Of a DNA stretch of 64,000 nt, positions 28,486 through 38,806 are shown piece by piece; the first letter of the stretch is position 1; each line of letters opens with the position of its first letter. The notes under the pieces are model-generated. The model was not told the origin of the DNA, did no database searches, and worked only from the letters and a program-made list of their open reading frames with translations. The stretch lies in NCBI RefSeq assembly GCF_000735365.1, contig NZ_JMPL01000007.1, forward strand, positions 1 to 64,000, written 5' to 3'. A program made the position numbers and the translations under genes. This stretch comes from Kluyvera ascorbata ATCC 33433. GTDB taxonomy: Bacteria > Pseudomonadota > Gammaproteobacteria > Enterobacterales > Enterobacteriaceae.

Positions 28486-29139
28486 TTAGTGACGCAGATT
28501 TTCGTTCGCCCAGCTTACCGCCTGGGTTCTGTTTTTCACGCTGAGCTTGCGGAATACATTATACAGATGGGTACGTACTGTATTTTCGCTGATGAACAAT
28601 GCGCGAGCAATATCCATATTGGTCGCACCATGACGTAATTCATTCAGAATTTCGCATTCACGCTCGGTCAGAGGAACACTGTCATGAGTTTCTTCTGTAT
28701 GTTCAACTGCATACATCGCCGGGTGCATCACGCTCAATTCAGCCGTCTGCTCGCCGTTTAAGACCGCTTTGACGCCCTCAATTAAGCGCGATTCTTCGTC
28801 GTCGTGACGGAAAACGCCGTACAATGCTGGCCATTGAGCCATTTCGTATAATTCATACTTCTGCGCGCTATTAATAATAAGCAGACGTGGAGAATCGAAC
28901 TGGGTACGAATAATATCACGCCAGATACCGTTCAATTTCTTGTTAGATACCGCGATATCGAACAGCACCACAGTACCTTTGTTCAGGCGCTGCATCAGGG
29001 GTTTGTTGATGTTGTGGACATCTACAGAAACGGACAGTAATTCAGCAAGGTAGTTGGCAAATGCGTTTGCTTGTACTGACGGATGGGTGATTAGGATAAT
29101 CTTGCGGGAATTAGATACACTCTCTGTTACTTCAAACAT
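28486..29139 (-). CDS. CsgD-like LuxR-family transcriptional regulator
   Basis: This 217-aa protein resembles CsgD, the biofilm and curli master regulator (216 aa). It has an N-terminal receiver-like domain (ILITHPSVQANAFANYL, VVLFDIAVSNKKLNGIW). The C-terminal HTH reads LTEREILNELR-like, then MDIARALFISENTVRTHLYN and VKNRTQAVSWANENLR, almost as in CsgD. The start MFEVTES has GGAG eleven bases upstream; two earlier in-frame Met codons surround that site and are less likely. No curli genes are near, so it is a paralogue rather than csgD in its usual place. It interrupts the ruvX-yggR junction seen in E. coli. Confidence 0.85.
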   Translation of the reverse strand: MFEVTESVSNSRKIILITHPSVQANAFANYLAELLSVSVDVHNINKPLMQRLNKGTVVLFDIAVSNKKLNGIWRDIIRTQFDSPRLLIINSAQKYELYEMAQWPALYGVFRHDDEESRLIEGVKAVLNGEQTAELSVMHPAMYAVEHTEETHDSVPLTERECEILNELRHGATNMDIARALFISENTVRTHLYNVFRKLSVKNRTQAVSWANENLRH

Positions 29140-29640
29140 TTTGAAACTCTCCATAGTCAATATCCACCATCATGGTGTTTTATAAGTCAAAGCAAAGGTA
29201 AACCTAATACCATTAATAATAAGGACTCATCAAGAAGTGAAATAATATTTCATAAGATTAGTCCTAATTACCCAAATAGAATAGAACGAAGAACCAAGAA
29301 GTGTCAAAAGAATATCAACCTTTTTTTGTAAGCCTACGCAACATAATGTAATTAGGTCATTACAAATAACTCATCCTAAAGGATTAGATAAAACCATCAT
29401 ATTAGAATAAAAATAGTATGACGTTAGAAAAATGTTTTGTTAACCATCACTCGCAAATTACAAAAAAACACATTCATGCAACAGTATAAATAATTATATT
29501 TACAAACCAATTTTTAAGCATAATTAATGAAGTGGTATCTTTCAAAAAATAAGAAACGCATCACATTATTAATGTATATATTGTGGTAGGCGAAAATGTT
29601 TCAGAATAAGAGTAGATTTATCTACCAGAGGTCGGGGTGA
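29140..29640 (-). promoter_or_regulatory. long AT-rich region upstream of the CsgD-like gene
   Basis: About 500 bases of strongly AT-rich DNA separate the regulator from yggR. No CDS is seen on either strand. This type of region is usual upstream of H-NS-silenced and multiply controlled genes such as csgD. Individual sites cannot be assigned. Confidence 0.5.
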
Positions 29641-29662
29641 AAATTATACTCCCTTCGCAAAG

Positions 29663-30643
29663 TTATAGCATCCCGGCTTTTACTCTTTGTTGATAGCTCT
29701 GGCTAAAAGTCTGCATCCCACTCTGTAACCCGGTTTGCATCACGCCAGCAAGCTGATGCGTCTTACCTTCACGAATCAGGTTGCCGACGGCCGGCGTGTT
29801 AATCAGCATTTCAAACAGCGCGACGCGACCTCCGTGTTTATCCGACTGCAGCTTTTGGGATAGCACCGCGCATAAACTGCTCGCCAGTTGATTACGCACC
29901 GGATCTTTTTCCTGCGCGGGAAACACGTCAATCAACCGTTCGATAGCCTGAGCAGCCCCTCGCGTGTGCAGCGTTGCCAGCACCAGATGCCCGGTTTCCG
30001 CAGCCGTTAGCGCAAGCCGAATGGTGTCACTGTCACGTAGCTCACCCAGTAGAATCACATCGGGGTCCTGACGTAGCGCTGCCCGTAGCGCCTCGGAAAA
30101 TGAGGAGGTGTGCAGGCCGACTTCCCGCTGATGTATCAAACAGCTTCCGCTTTCATGTAGAAATTCGACGGGGTCTTCAAGCGTCACAATATGCCCGGCA
30201 AGCTGATGATTGAGGTGATCAACCATCGCGGCGAGCGTGGTTGATTTGCCGCTACCGGTGGACCCCGTCACCAGTATCAGCCCGCTCTCTTCTCGCAGTA
30301 ACTCCGCGAGTGCTACCGGCGTGTGCAGTTCATCGAGCCTTGGGCAATGTGTAGATAACAGCCGCAGTACCAATGAAACCCCGCCGCTATGAGCAAAAGC
30401 GCTGGCCCTCAGGCGCGGGCAACCGGTAAGGGAGAGCGCAAAATCAAGCTGTTGGCGCTGCTGCCACTCGCGCCGCTGTGTTTCACTTAACCATGCATCC
30501 AGCAGTATTTGCGGCTCAGGCGACGGAAATGGCGCAATTAACAGCTGACCGGCCTGGCGCCAGCGTGCCATCCCGCTGCTACATAGGTGTAGATCCGATA
30601 CGTTATGCTTTACACTAAGCGACACCATTTCTTGTATATCCAT
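29663..30643 (-). CDS. yggR: PilT-like ATPase YggR
   Basis: This 326-aa type II/IV secretion ATPase is related to PilT, the pilus-retraction motor. It has the Walker A TGSTGSGKST, the Asp box TLEDPVEF, Walker B LLGELRD and the His box THTRGAAQ-like segment. The start MDIQEMVSLSVKHNVSDLHL matches E. coli YggR. The frame is open 43 codons upstream, but that part runs antisense to yggS. The role in enterobacteria is uncertain. Confidence 0.93.
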   Translation of the reverse strand: MDIQEMVSLSVKHNVSDLHLCSSGMARWRQAGQLLIAPFPSPEPQILLDAWLSETQRREWQQRQQLDFALSLTGCPRLRASAFAHSGGVSLVLRLLSTHCPRLDELHTPVALAELLREESGLILVTGSTGSGKSTTLAAMVDHLNHQLAGHIVTLEDPVEFLHESGSCLIHQREVGLHTSSFSEALRAALRQDPDVILLGELRDSDTIRLALTAAETGHLVLATLHTRGAAQAIERLIDVFPAQEKDPVRNQLASSLCAVLSQKLQSDKHGGRVALFEMLINTPAVGNLIREGKTHQLAGVMQTGLQSGMQTFSQSYQQRVKAGML

Positions 30644-30659
30644 AGACCCACCAGCACAT

Positions 30660-31364
30660 ATGAACGATATTGCGCATAACCTGGCACAGGTCAGGGAGAA
30701 AATCTCAGCGGCAGCAGCACGTTGCGGTCGGGATTCAGAAGAAGTTACGCTGCTTGCAGTGAGCAAAACCAAACCTGCGAGCTCGGTCGAAGAAGCCGTC
30801 GCCTCCGGGCAGCGTGCATTTGGCGAAAACTATGTTCAGGAAGGGGTGGAAAAGATCCTCCACTTTCGTGAAAAAGGCGTTACATCACTGCAATGGCACT
30901 TTATCGGCCCGTTGCAGTCCAACAAAAGTCGTCTGGTTGCCGAGCATTTCGACTGGTGCCACACCGTCGATCGCCTCAAGATAGCAACACGTCTTAGCGA
31001 GCAACGTCCGCCAGAGATGCCACCGCTTAACGTGCTGATTCAAATCAACATCAGCGATGAGCAGAGCAAATCCGGTATTCCGTTGGACGCCCTGGATGCC
31101 CTGGCCGCCGACATTGCCGCACTGCCAAACGTCCGCCTGCGCGGCCTGATGGCCATTCCGGCTCCGGAAACAGAGTACGAGCGGCAACTTGCCGTCGCTC
31201 AACAGATGGCAGCCGCGTTCGCGCGGCTGAAAGCAGACTACCCAACCGTCGACACATTATCTCTGGGTATGTCTGACGATATGGAAGCCGCCATCGCGGC
31301 GGGTAGTACAATGGTACGCATCGGCACCGCCATTTTCGGTGCGCGTGATTACACAAAAAAATAA
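30660..31364 (+). CDS. yggS: PLP homeostasis protein YggS
   Basis: This 234-aa PLP-binding protein has a TIM-barrel fold. The PLP lysine lies in LLAVSKTKP, and the phosphate-binding segment is GMSDDMEAAIAAGSTMVRIGTAIFG. It belongs to the PLPBP/ProSC family that buffers vitamin B6. It is divergent from yggR with only 16 bases between starts and leads the yggS-yggT-yggU-rdgB-hemW run. Confidence 0.97.
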   Translation: MNDIAHNLAQVREKISAAAARCGRDSEEVTLLAVSKTKPASSVEEAVASGQRAFGENYVQEGVEKILHFREKGVTSLQWHFIGPLQSNKSRLVAEHFDWCHTVDRLKIATRLSEQRPPEMPPLNVLIQINISDEQSKSGIPLDALDALAADIAALPNVRLRGLMAIPAPETEYERQLAVAQQMAAAFARLKADYPTVDTLSLGMSDDMEAAIAAGSTMVRIGTAIFGARDYTKK

Positions 31365-31382
31365 GGAACCTCAAGGAACGCC

Positions 31383-31949
31383 ATGAAGACGTTGACCTTC
31401 CTGCTCTCGACAGTTATTGAACTGTATACAATGGTGCTACTGCTGCGCGTCTGGATGCAGTGGGCGCGCTGTGATTTTTACAACCCGTTCTCGCAGTTCG
31501 TGGTGAAGATAACTCAGCCTATCGTTGGCCCACTGCGCCGCATCATTCCACCGATGGGGCCGCTGGACAGCGCTTCGCTGCTGCTGGCGTTTATCCTGTG
31601 CGTTATCAAGGCTATCGTGCTGTTTATGGTCATCACCTTCCAGCCGATCATCTGGATCTCGGCGGTGCTGATTCTGCTGAAAACCATCGGCCTGCTGATC
31701 TTCTGGGTTCTGCTGCTGATGGCCATCATGAGCTGGGTCAGCCAGGGCCGTAGCCCGGTGGAGTTCGTGCTGATGCAGTTGGCCGACCCGCTACTGCGCC
31801 CTATCCGCCGACTGCTGCCGTCCATGGGAGGCATCGATTTCTCCCCAATGATACTGGTTCTGCTGCTGTACGCTGCCAATATGGGCATCGCTGAAGTGCT
31901 GCAGGCGACCGGCAATATGCTGCTGCCAGGGCTGTGGATGGCGCTATGA
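31383..31949 (+). CDS. yggT: YggT-family membrane protein
   Basis: This 188-aa protein has two copies of the YggT domain, each with paired hydrophobic segments and the conserved DP..PIRR pattern ([19 protein letters not shown] and [13 protein letters not shown]). It sits in the inner membrane. A role in osmotic tolerance has been proposed for homologues. The stop overlaps the yggU start. Confidence 0.95.
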   Translation: MKTLTFLLSTVIELYTMVLLLRVWMQWARCDFYNPFSQFVVKITQPIVGPLRRIIPPMGPLDSASLLLAFILCVIKAIVLFMVITFQPIIWISAVLILLKTIGLLIFWVLLLMAIMSWVSQGRSPVEFVLMQLADPLLRPIRRLLPSMGGIDFSPMILVLLLYAANMGIAEVLQATGNMLLPGLWMAL

Positions 31950-32236
31950 GTGCCATCACTCCTTGTGATGACGGGCTGGTACTGCGGCTGTATATTCAGC
32001 CAAAGGCCAGCCGTGACGCGATTGTCGGGGAGCATGGCGACGAATTAAAAGTCGCCATCACCGCCCCACCCGTTGATGGGCAGGCTAATGCCCATCTGGT
32101 GAAGTTTCTCGCCAAACAGTTTAAGGTCGCCAAAAGCCAGGTCATCATTGAGAAAGGTGAACTGGGGCGGCATAAACAGGTTAAAATTATTCATCCGCAA
32201 AACATTCCTTCGGGCATCGCTGCCCTGACAAATTAG
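31946..32236 (+). CDS. yggU: conserved protein YggU (DUF167)
   Basis: This 96-aa protein starts [20 protein letters not shown], and [20 protein letters not shown] is the family core. The start ATG overlaps the yggT stop (ATGA). The function is not known. Confidence 0.95.
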   Translation: MSAITPCDDGLVLRLYIQPKASRDAIVGEHGDELKVAITAPPVDGQANAHLVKFLAKQFKVAKSQVIIEKGELGRHKQVKIIHPQNIPSGIAALTN

Positions 32237-32244
32237 GATATCCC

Positions 32245-32838
32245 ATGCAAAAAGTTGTCCTCGCTACCGGTAACGCCGGTAAAGTGCGCGAGCTTGCCTC
32301 GCTGCTCGCTGATTTTGGTCTTGATATCGTTGCCCAGACCGAGCTTGGCGTAGAATCCGCCGAGGAGACCGGGCTGACCTTTATTGAGAATGCAATCCTC
32401 AAAGCGCGCCATGCCGCACAGGTGACGGGCCTGCCGGCAATTGCTGATGACTCCGGCCTCGCCGTTGACGTGCTTGGCGGCGCGCCGGGTATCTATTCCG
32501 CCCGCTATTCCGGCGTCGATGCCAGCGACCAGCAAAACCTGGAAAAACTGCTGGAGGCGCTGAAAGACGTACCGGACGACCAGCGTCAGGCGCAGTTCCA
32601 TTGTGTGCTGGTGTATATGCGCGACGCGGAAGACCCAACCCCACTGGTGTGCCACGGTAGCTGGCCTGGCGTGATTACTCGCGCAGCGGTAGGCACCGGC
32701 GGCTTTGGCTACGATCCCATCTTCTTCGTGCCGTCGGAAGGGAAAACCGCTGCCGAACTCACGCGCGAAGAGAAGATTGCTATCTCTCACCGCGGTCAGG
32801 CGCTGAAGCTGTTACTGGAAGCCATGCGTAATGGTTAA
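32245..32838 (+). CDS. rdgB: dITP/XTP pyrophosphatase
   Basis: RdgB removes non-canonical purine triphosphates such as dITP, dHAPTP and XTP. The 197-aa protein has the [11 protein letters not shown] substrate segment, DDSGLAVD, the [10 protein letters not shown] motif and SHRGQAL near the end. It overlaps hemW by 8 bases. Confidence 0.97.
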   Translation: MQKVVLATGNAGKVRELASLLADFGLDIVAQTELGVESAEETGLTFIENAILKARHAAQVTGLPAIADDSGLAVDVLGGAPGIYSARYSGVDASDQQNLEKLLEALKDVPDDQRQAQFHCVLVYMRDAEDPTPLVCHGSWPGVITRAAVGTGGFGYDPIFFVPSEGKTAAELTREEKIAISHRGQALKLLLEAMRNG

Positions 32839-33967
32839 TCTGCCTCCGCTGAGTCTCTACATTCATATCCCGTGGTGCGTGCAGAAATGCCCGTACTGCG
32901 ATTTCAACTCGCACGCGCTCAAGGGTGAAGTGCCGCACGACGACTACGTCCAGCATCTGCTGAGCGATTTAGACGCCGACGCCGCCTGGGCACAGGGACG
33001 TGAAGTGAAGACCATCTTTATCGGTGGCGGTACACCGAGCCTGCTTTCAGGCCCGGCGATGCAAACCTTGCTCGACGGCGTGCGTGCGCGCCTGAATCTG
33101 GCGAGCGACGCGGAAATCACCATGGAAGCCAACCCTGGTACCGTCGAAGCAGACCGCTTTGTGGAGTATCAGCGCGCGGGGGTGAACCGCATCTCCATCG
33201 GCGTGCAGAGCTTCAGCGACAGCAAGCTGCAGCGACTGGGGCGTATTCACGGGCCGGAAGAGGCTAAGCGCGCCGCGCGTCTGGCAAGCGGGCTGGGGCT
33301 ACGCAGCTTCAACCTCGACCTGATGCATGGGCTGCCGGATCAATCGCTGGAAGAGGCGCTGAGCGACCTGCGTCAGGCCATTGAGCTTTCGCCGCCGCAT
33401 CTCTCCTGGTATCAGCTGACCATTGAGCCAAATACGCTGTTCGGTTCTCGCCCACCAGTATTGCCGGACGACGACTCGCTGTGGGATATCTTCGAGCAGG
33501 GCCATCAGCTTCTGACCGCCGCAGGCTATCAGCAGTATGAAACCTCGGCCTACGCTAAACCAGGCTATCAGTGCCAGCACAATCTCAACTACTGGCGCTT
33601 TGGTGACTATCTCGGTATCGGCTGCGGCGCACACGGTAAGGTAACCTTCTCGGACGGGCGCATTCTGCGTACGGCGAAGACTCGTCACCCACGCGGCTAT
33701 ATGGAAGGGCGTTACCTGGAACGTCAGCATGACGTCGAAAACGCGGATAAACCGTTCGAGTTCTTTATGAACCGTTTTCGCCTGCTGGAGCCAGCCCCAC
33801 GCGCGGAGTTCAGCGCCTACACCGGACTCGATGAAAGCGTAATCCGCCCGCAGCTTGATGAAGCGCTGGCGCAGAATTACCTGACCGAGTGCGAGGAGTA
33901 CTGGCAGATTACCGAGCACGGCAAGCTGTTTTTGAACTCGCTGCTGGAGCTGTTTTTAAGCGAGTAG
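32831..33967 (+). CDS. hemW: radical SAM heme chaperone HemW
   Basis: This 378-aa radical SAM protein has the [10 protein letters not shown] cluster motif (CxxxCxxC) near residue 16, IGGGTPSLL, and a C-terminal HemN-like domain. HemW is thought to insert heme into respiratory proteins; it lacks coproporphyrinogen oxidase activity. The start overlaps rdgB. A BIME follows directly, where E. coli has yggM and ansB. Confidence 0.97.
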   Translation: MVNLPPLSLYIHIPWCVQKCPYCDFNSHALKGEVPHDDYVQHLLSDLDADAAWAQGREVKTIFIGGGTPSLLSGPAMQTLLDGVRARLNLASDAEITMEANPGTVEADRFVEYQRAGVNRISIGVQSFSDSKLQRLGRIHGPEEAKRAARLASGLGLRSFNLDLMHGLPDQSLEEALSDLRQAIELSPPHLSWYQLTIEPNTLFGSRPPVLPDDDSLWDIFEQGHQLLTAAGYQQYETSAYAKPGYQCQHNLNYWRFGDYLGIGCGAHGKVTFSDGRILRTAKTRHPRGYMEGRYLERQHDVENADKPFEFFMNRFRLLEPAPRAEFSAYTGLDESVIRPQLDEALAQNYLTECEEYWQITEHGKLFLNSLLELFLSE

Positions 33968-33975
33968 TTGGTAAT

Positions 33976-34090
33976 CCCGGCGGCGCTTCGCTTGGCCGGG
34001 CTACGGTGTAACGGTAGGCCTGATAAGCGCAGCGCCATCAGGCAGTGCGGTGCAGATTGCCGGATGACGGCGTTGCCTTATCCGGCCTAC
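33976..34090. repeat. BIME with three REP-like units between hemW and yggN
   Basis: Three imperfect palindromes lie in tandem: 33976-34004 (CCCGGCGGCGCTTCGCTTGG and on), 34014-34044 and 34059-34090 (GCCGGATGACGGCGTTGCCT and on). They occupy the whole gap between hemW and the convergent yggN, exactly where E. coli carries yggM and ansB. Confidence 0.8.
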
Positions 34091-34108
34091 CATGCGGGTT
34101 CGGTCAAG

Positions 34109-34828
34109 TTACTTAAGCGTACCCACCAGCGCCTTGCGGCTCTCTTCCAGCGACACCACGCGCCCACAAACGTCTTTACCGAAAGCCTGGAAATCAGCTT
34201 CCTGGTTTTTCCATTCGTTCTGAATGGCCGTTTGCAGACCACCTAAACTCCCCAGCACGCCCTGAAGCGGGTTACCGCCGCCTTTCAGTACGGCCTTAGC
34301 GCCCATTTCATTGATGCTGTCCTGGAGAATACCGCCCATCGCCTGGTTCACCAGCTGCTGGCCATCGGCACGAACTTCGTCGATAGCTTTGTAGTGGAAG
34401 GTCAGACCGTCGGTGCGGTGTTCAATAATACGGTTCATCTGTTCTTTGAGCTGAGCATCAAGCTTGGTCAGACGACCGCGCATATTGCTGCTCTCGCCCA
34501 CTTCTTTGGCGATGATTTTATCCAGCGCCACGCGGCCTTTTTCAACCCGGCTGCGAGCCCCGTCGTCAATCCACGGCAGCGCGCTACGCAGTTCACTCTG
34601 GTAGTCTTTCGCCTGCTCGCGCTGGGCGGCACTCAGCGTGTAGACCTTACCGTTGTAGGTCACATCGCCGGTTGGGGTAATCACCAGGTTGCCGTTTTCG
34701 CCTTTCACCTGCACGGTTTTCGGGCTAAGAACGACATCATCGCGGGGGGTTACGCTGCACTGGTAGTCAGCATGGGCGGACATCGCCGTGAAGGTTAAAA
34801 CTGCCGTCAGCAGCGTTTTGCGCATCAT
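34109..34828 (-). CDS. yggN: periplasmic protein YggN (DUF2884)
   Basis: This 239-aa protein has a signal peptide ending ...AMSAHA and starting MMRKTLL. The mature part begins DYQCSVTPRDDVVLSPKTVQ, close to E. coli YggN, and is helical and charged. A GAGGGAAAG ribosome site is present. The function is unknown. Confidence 0.93.
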   Translation of the reverse strand: MMRKTLLTAVLTFTAMSAHADYQCSVTPRDDVVLSPKTVQVKGENGNLVITPTGDVTYNGKVYTLSAAQREQAKDYQSELRSALPWIDDGARSRVEKGRVALDKIIAKEVGESSNMRGRLTKLDAQLKEQMNRIIEHRTDGLTFHYKAIDEVRADGQQLVNQAMGGILQDSINEMGAKAVLKGGGNPLQGVLGSLGGLQTAIQNEWKNQEADFQAFGKDVCGRVVSLEESRKALVGTLK

Positions 34829-34849
34829 CACTTTCCCTCAAAACAAATC

Positions 34850-34869
34850 GGGCCAGCGAATGCTGGCCC
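34850..34869 (-). terminator. hairpin between yggL and yggN
   Basis: An 8-bp stem, GGGCCAGC, loop GAAT, GCTGGCCC, lies between the yggL stop and yggN start. It is a likely terminator for the trmB-yggL transcript. Confidence 0.6.
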
Positions 34870-34880
34870 CGTATGCTTTA

Positions 34881-35207
34881 TTAGTCCCACCAAACGTCGA
34901 AAAGTTCGCTGGTGCGGACCTCTTCGTACTTACGGTCTTCCAGCCATTTGCGGACCAGAGCCTGGTGTTCTTCGGTGCATTTACCAATTTCCTGGGTGCA
35001 AATCAGACCTTCCCAAGCCAGATAGCCGCTGCCGTCAAAGGCCAGTTTGTTCGGCTCGATCACTTCATCGATAAACCGGTCGACTTCCTGATCGATCTGC
35101 TCTGCGCTGGTGCCTTCCGGGAAACGCCATGCAACGGAGAAGCCAATTTCCTGAAACTCATCGATGTGCATTTTTTTACGCAAACGACGGCTACGATTCT
35201 TTGCCAT
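34881..35207 (-). CDS. yggL: conserved protein YggL (DUF469)
   Basis: This 108-aa protein starts MAKNRSRRLRKKMHIDEFQE and ends FDVWWD, as in E. coli YggL. A ribosome-assembly link has been reported for E. coli; I treat that as tentative. Its start codon lies one base after the trmB stop, so the two are co-translated. Confidence 0.95.
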   Translation of the reverse strand: MAKNRSRRLRKKMHIDEFQEIGFSVAWRFPEGTSAEQIDQEVDRFIDEVIEPNKLAFDGSGYLAWEGLICTQEIGKCTEEHQALVRKWLEDRKYEEVRTSELFDVWWD

Positions 35208-35208
35208 T

Positions 35209-35928
35209 TTATTTCACCCTCTCGAACATTAAGTCCCATACGCCGTGGCCAAGACGATGGCCACGCTGTTCAAATTTGGTTACCGGGCGTGATTCCGGGC
35301 GCGGTACATAGTCTTTACTTTCAGACAGGTTCTGATATCCGTCAATGGAGGACATCACTTCCAGCATGTGTTCCGCATAGGCTTCCCAGTCGGTTGCCAT
35401 ATGGAACACGCCGCCCAGCTTCAGTTTGCTTTTTACCAGCTCGGCAAAAGGTACCTGAACGATACGGCGTTTATTATGACGCGCTTTGTGCCATGGGTCA
35501 GGGAAAAAGAGCTGCACCATGTTCAGGGAGTTATCCGGGATCATCTTGTGCAGCACTTCGACCGCATCGTGGCACATTACGCGCAGGTTATCGACGCCCT
35601 CTTCGTGCGCGGATGCCAGGCATGCGCCCACGCCCGGTGAGTGCACTTCAATACCGAGGAAGTTCTGCTCCGGACGCGCTTTGGCCATTGCCACTAGCGA
35701 AGCGCCCATCCCAAAACCAATCTCCAGCGTGACTGGCGCTTCGCGGCCAAACAGGGCGGAGAAGTCGACAGGCTCTTCGCTGAATTCAACGCCCATCACC
35801 GGCCAGTAGTTTTCCAGCGCGTGTTCCTGCCCTTTTGTCAGTCGCCCCTGGCGACGAACAAAACTACGAATGCGGCGCAGTGGGCGGCCGTTTTCATCAA
35901 AATCCGGTGAAATGACGTCGTTCTTCAT
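35209..35928 (-). CDS. trmB: tRNA (guanine-N7-)-methyltransferase
   Basis: TrmB makes m7G46 in tRNA with S-adenosylmethionine. The 239-aa protein starts [20 protein letters not shown]. It has the SAM motif [11 protein letters not shown] and the [15 protein letters not shown] catalytic segment. Start and length equal those of E. coli. It is divergent from mutY. Confidence 0.97.
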   Translation of the reverse strand: MKNDVISPDFDENGRPLRRIRSFVRRQGRLTKGQEHALENYWPVMGVEFSEEPVDFSALFGREAPVTLEIGFGMGASLVAMAKARPEQNFLGIEVHSPGVGACLASAHEEGVDNLRVMCHDAVEVLHKMIPDNSLNMVQLFFPDPWHKARHNKRRIVQVPFAELVKSKLKLGGVFHMATDWEAYAEHMLEVMSSIDGYQNLSESKDYVPRPESRPVTKFEQRGHRLGHGVWDLMFERVK

Positions 35929-36084
35929 AAAAATTAAGTCTGCTTGTGAGAGTGTTCGGGAAACGGGCATTATCCAAAGTTAGTTGCCGGATGCAAGCAC
36001 CGGAAAGTTCCTGTTTACAGCATAGTACCGCTGTGCTGCAATCTGGCCCCCTAATAGTACGATACTGGAAGCTCAGCTTTGACC

Positions 36085-37137
36085 ATGCAAGCGTCTCAAT
36101 TTTCAGCCCAGGTGCTGGACTGGTACGACAAATACGGGCGTAAAACCCTGCCCTGGCAAATTGAAAAGACGCCTTACAAAGTATGGCTGTCTGAGGTAAT
36201 GCTGCAACAAACGCAGGTTACCACCGTCATTCCTTACTTTGAACGGTTTATGGCACGTTTTCCAACCGTAACCGATCTCGCCAATGCGCCGCTCGACGAT
36301 GTGCTGCACCTGTGGACCGGGCTCGGCTACTACGCCCGCGCGCGTAATCTGCATAAAGCCGCGCAGCAGGTCGCTACGCTTCATCAGGGGCGCTTCCCGG
36401 AAACCTTCGATGAAGTGGCCGCGCTGCCGGGCGTTGGGCGTTCCACCGCTGGGGCGATTTTGTCGCTGTCACTCGGCAAGCATTTCCCGATTCTCGACGG
36501 CAACGTGAAGCGCGTGCTGGCACGCTGCTACGCCGTGGGCGGCTGGCCGGGTAAAAAAGACGTTGAGAAAAAGCTGTGGGATATCAGCGAACAAGTAACG
36601 CCCGCGATTGGCGTATCACGCTTTAATCAGGCGATGATGGATCTCGGCGCGATGGTCTGCACCCGCTCTAAGCCGAAGTGTTCGCTCTGCCCGCTGGAGA
36701 ACGGCTGCGTCGCCACAGCGAATAGCAGTTGGGCGCAGTATCCGGGCAAAAAACCTAAGCAGACCATCCCGGAACGTACCGGCTATTTCCTTATGATGCA
36801 AAACGACCGCGACGTCTTTCTGCAGCAGCGTCCGCCCAGCGGGCTGTGGGGCGGTCTATACTGTTTCCCGCAGTTTGAAACCGAAGAGGCGCTGCGAGAC
36901 TGGCTGGAGGCACGGCACATCCCTGCCGACACGCTGACCCAGCTTACCGCTTTCCGCCACACTTTCAGCCATTTCCATCTGGACATTGTGCCAATGTGGC
37001 TTACTGTGTCCTCATTCACGTCATGCATGGATGAAGGCAGCGCTCTCTGGTATAACTTAGCGCAGCCGCCCGTCGTTGGGCTGGCTGCACCGGTTGAGCG
37101 CCTGTTGCAGCAGTTACGCGCCGATTCACTCGTTTAG
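36085..37137 (+). CDS. mutY: adenine DNA glycosylase
   Basis: MutY removes adenine mispaired with 8-oxoguanine. The 350-aa protein has the catalytic Glu in [10 protein letters not shown], the helix-hairpin-helix [12 protein letters not shown], the Asp in [10 protein letters not shown] and the 4Fe-4S ligands in [19 protein letters not shown]-terminal Nudix-like domain recognises 8-oxoG. It leads the mutY-yggX-mltC group as in E. coli. Confidence 0.98.
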   Translation: MQASQFSAQVLDWYDKYGRKTLPWQIEKTPYKVWLSEVMLQQTQVTTVIPYFERFMARFPTVTDLANAPLDDVLHLWTGLGYYARARNLHKAAQQVATLHQGRFPETFDEVAALPGVGRSTAGAILSLSLGKHFPILDGNVKRVLARCYAVGGWPGKKDVEKKLWDISEQVTPAIGVSRFNQAMMDLGAMVCTRSKPKCSLCPLENGCVATANSSWAQYPGKKPKQTIPERTGYFLMMQNDRDVFLQQRPPSGLWGGLYCFPQFETEEALRDWLEARHIPADTLTQLTAFRHTFSHFHLDIVPMWLTVSSFTSCMDEGSALWYNLAQPPVVGLAAPVERLLQQLRADSLV

Positions 37138-37163
37138 CGAGCGGCGTCATAAGAGGATTGATT

Positions 37164-37439
37164 ATGAGCAGAACCATTTTTTGTACTTTCCTGCAGCGCG
37201 ATGCCGAAGGACAGGATTTCCAGCTCTATCCGGGCGACCTGGGTAAGCGTATCTATAACGAGATCTCGAAAGAAGCCTGGAAACAGTGGCAGCAGAAGCA
37301 GACCATGCTCATCAATGAAAAGAAACTGAACATGATGAACCTGGAGCACCGTAAGCTTCTGGAAGAGGAAATGATCAATTTCCTGTTTGAGGGCAAAGAT
37401 GTGCACATTGAAGGCTACACGCCGCCTGAAAAACAGTAA
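37164..37439 (+). CDS. yggX: Fe(II)-trafficking protein YggX
   Basis: This 91-aa protein starts [20 protein letters not shown], matching E. coli YggX, which protects iron-sulfur clusters from oxidative damage. An AGAGGA ribosome site precedes the ATG. It follows mutY by 26 bases and is a plausible functional partner because MutY carries a cluster. Confidence 0.96.
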   Translation: MSRTIFCTFLQRDAEGQDFQLYPGDLGKRIYNEISKEAWKQWQQKQTMLINEKKLNMMNLEHRKLLEEEMINFLFEGKDVHIEGYTPPEKQ

Positions 37440-37440
37440 G

Positions 37441-37457
37441 GGCCCGACGGGCCTTTA
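37441..37457 (+). terminator. hairpin after yggX
   Basis: The short stem GGCCC GAC GGGCC followed by TTT begins right after the yggX stop. It may be an attenuator or terminator before mltC. Confidence 0.5.
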
Positions 37458-37486
37458 AGACAACCACAACACGCGCTCCCGGAATA

Positions 37487-38566
37487 ATGAAAAAATTACT
37501 CGCTCTGGCACTGATAGCGCCGTTGCTGGTCTCCTGTTCCTCGAATAAGAAAGGCGATACCTATAACGAGGCGTGGGTAAAAGACACCAACGGTTTTGAC
37601 ATTCTGATGGGGCAGTTCGCCCATAACATTGAAAACATTTGGGGCTTCAACGAAGTTCTGATTGCAGGGCCGAAGGACTACGTTAAGTATTCCGACGGCT
37701 ATCAAACCCGTAGCCACATCAACTTCGACGCCGGTACCATCACCGTTGAAACCATTGCTGGCACCGACCCCGCAGCTCGTCTGCGTCAGGCCATCGTCAC
37801 CACGCTATTAATGGGCGACGATCCAGGCTCGGTCGACCTGTACTCCGACGCCGACGACATTCAGATTTCCAAAGAGCCGTTCCTCTACGGACAGGTTGTC
37901 GATAACACCGGCGAAGCCATTCGCTGGCAGTGGCGCGCCGAGCGCTTTGCCGACTATCTGCTGCAAACGCGGATGAAAAAACGCACCAGCGGCCTGCACA
38001 TTATCTACAGTGTGACCATTAATCTGGTGCCAAACCACCTTGATAAGCGTGCGCATAAATATCTGGGCATGGTGCGTCAGGCGTCCCGTAAATACGGCGT
38101 CGACGAGTCGTTAATTCTGGCGATTATGCAGACCGAATCTTCCTTCAACCCGTATGCGGTCAGCCGTTCCGACGCGATGGGGCTGATGCAGGTGGTGCAG
38201 CATACCGCCGGGAAAGATGTGTTCCGTTCGCAGGGGAAATCCGGCACGCCGAGCCGTAGCTTCCTGTTCGATCCGGCCAGCAACATCGACACCGGTACTG
38301 CCTATCTGGCGATGCTGAGCAATGTCTATCTGGGCGGTATCAGTAACCCAACGTCACGTCGCTATGCGGTGATCACCGCCTATAACGGCGGCGCGGGTAG
38401 CGTGCTGCGCGTCTTCTCCAACGATAAGGTTCAGGCGGCGAATATTATCAACAGCATGGCACCAGGCGACGTTTACCAGACCCTGACCACTCGCCATCCG
38501 TCTGCTGAATCACGCCGCTATCTGTACAAGGTGAATACCGCGCAGAAGAGCTATCGTCGTAAGTAA
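37487..38566 (+). CDS. mltC: membrane-bound lytic murein transglycosylase C
   Basis: MltC cleaves peptidoglycan glycan strands. The 359-aa lipoprotein has the lipobox LLVSC (Cys17) and an N-terminal DUF3393 domain. The C-terminal lysozyme-like SLT domain has the catalytic Glu in [13 protein letters not shown], then AMGLMQV and YNGGAG. It matches E. coli MltC in length. Confidence 0.97.
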   Translation: MKKLLALALIAPLLVSCSSNKKGDTYNEAWVKDTNGFDILMGQFAHNIENIWGFNEVLIAGPKDYVKYSDGYQTRSHINFDAGTITVETIAGTDPAARLRQAIVTTLLMGDDPGSVDLYSDADDIQISKEPFLYGQVVDNTGEAIRWQWRAERFADYLLQTRMKKRTSGLHIIYSVTINLVPNHLDKRAHKYLGMVRQASRKYGVDESLILAIMQTESSFNPYAVSRSDAMGLMQVVQHTAGKDVFRSQGKSGTPSRSFLFDPASNIDTGTAYLAMLSNVYLGGISNPTSRRYAVITAYNGGAGSVLRVFSNDKVQAANIINSMAPGDVYQTLTTRHPSAESRRYLYKVNTAQKSYRRK

Positions 38567-38585
38567 TTATTTTCACACGCTCCAG

Positions 38586-38618
38586 CGCTCTCATCCCGAA
38601 TCCACCGGGATGAGAGCG
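38586..38618. terminator. strong hairpin after mltC
   Basis: A perfect 13-bp stem (CGCTCTCATCCCG with a 7-base loop and its complement) lies 20 bases after the mltC stop. No long T run follows, but it is a likely transcript end. Confidence 0.65.
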
Positions 38619-38806
38619 TATCCCCATCGTCCTTCTTCATAAAAATGTTACTTTTGTCACTAAATCGTTTTGCAAAGTAAAAATAATTGCAAAATTATGC
38701 GGCGCTTAACAATGTCTCACCATCCACGTTGATAGAATCAGCGCAAATAACGCCTCTGAATGTTATCCAAGCAGCACACCACGCCAAATTTTGTGAGGAA
38801 AGTAAC

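Noticed and set aside
33976-34090. Palindromic repeats considered as a CRISPR array
   Set aside because: The units are REP palindromes of differing sequence and orientation without regular spacers or cas genes.
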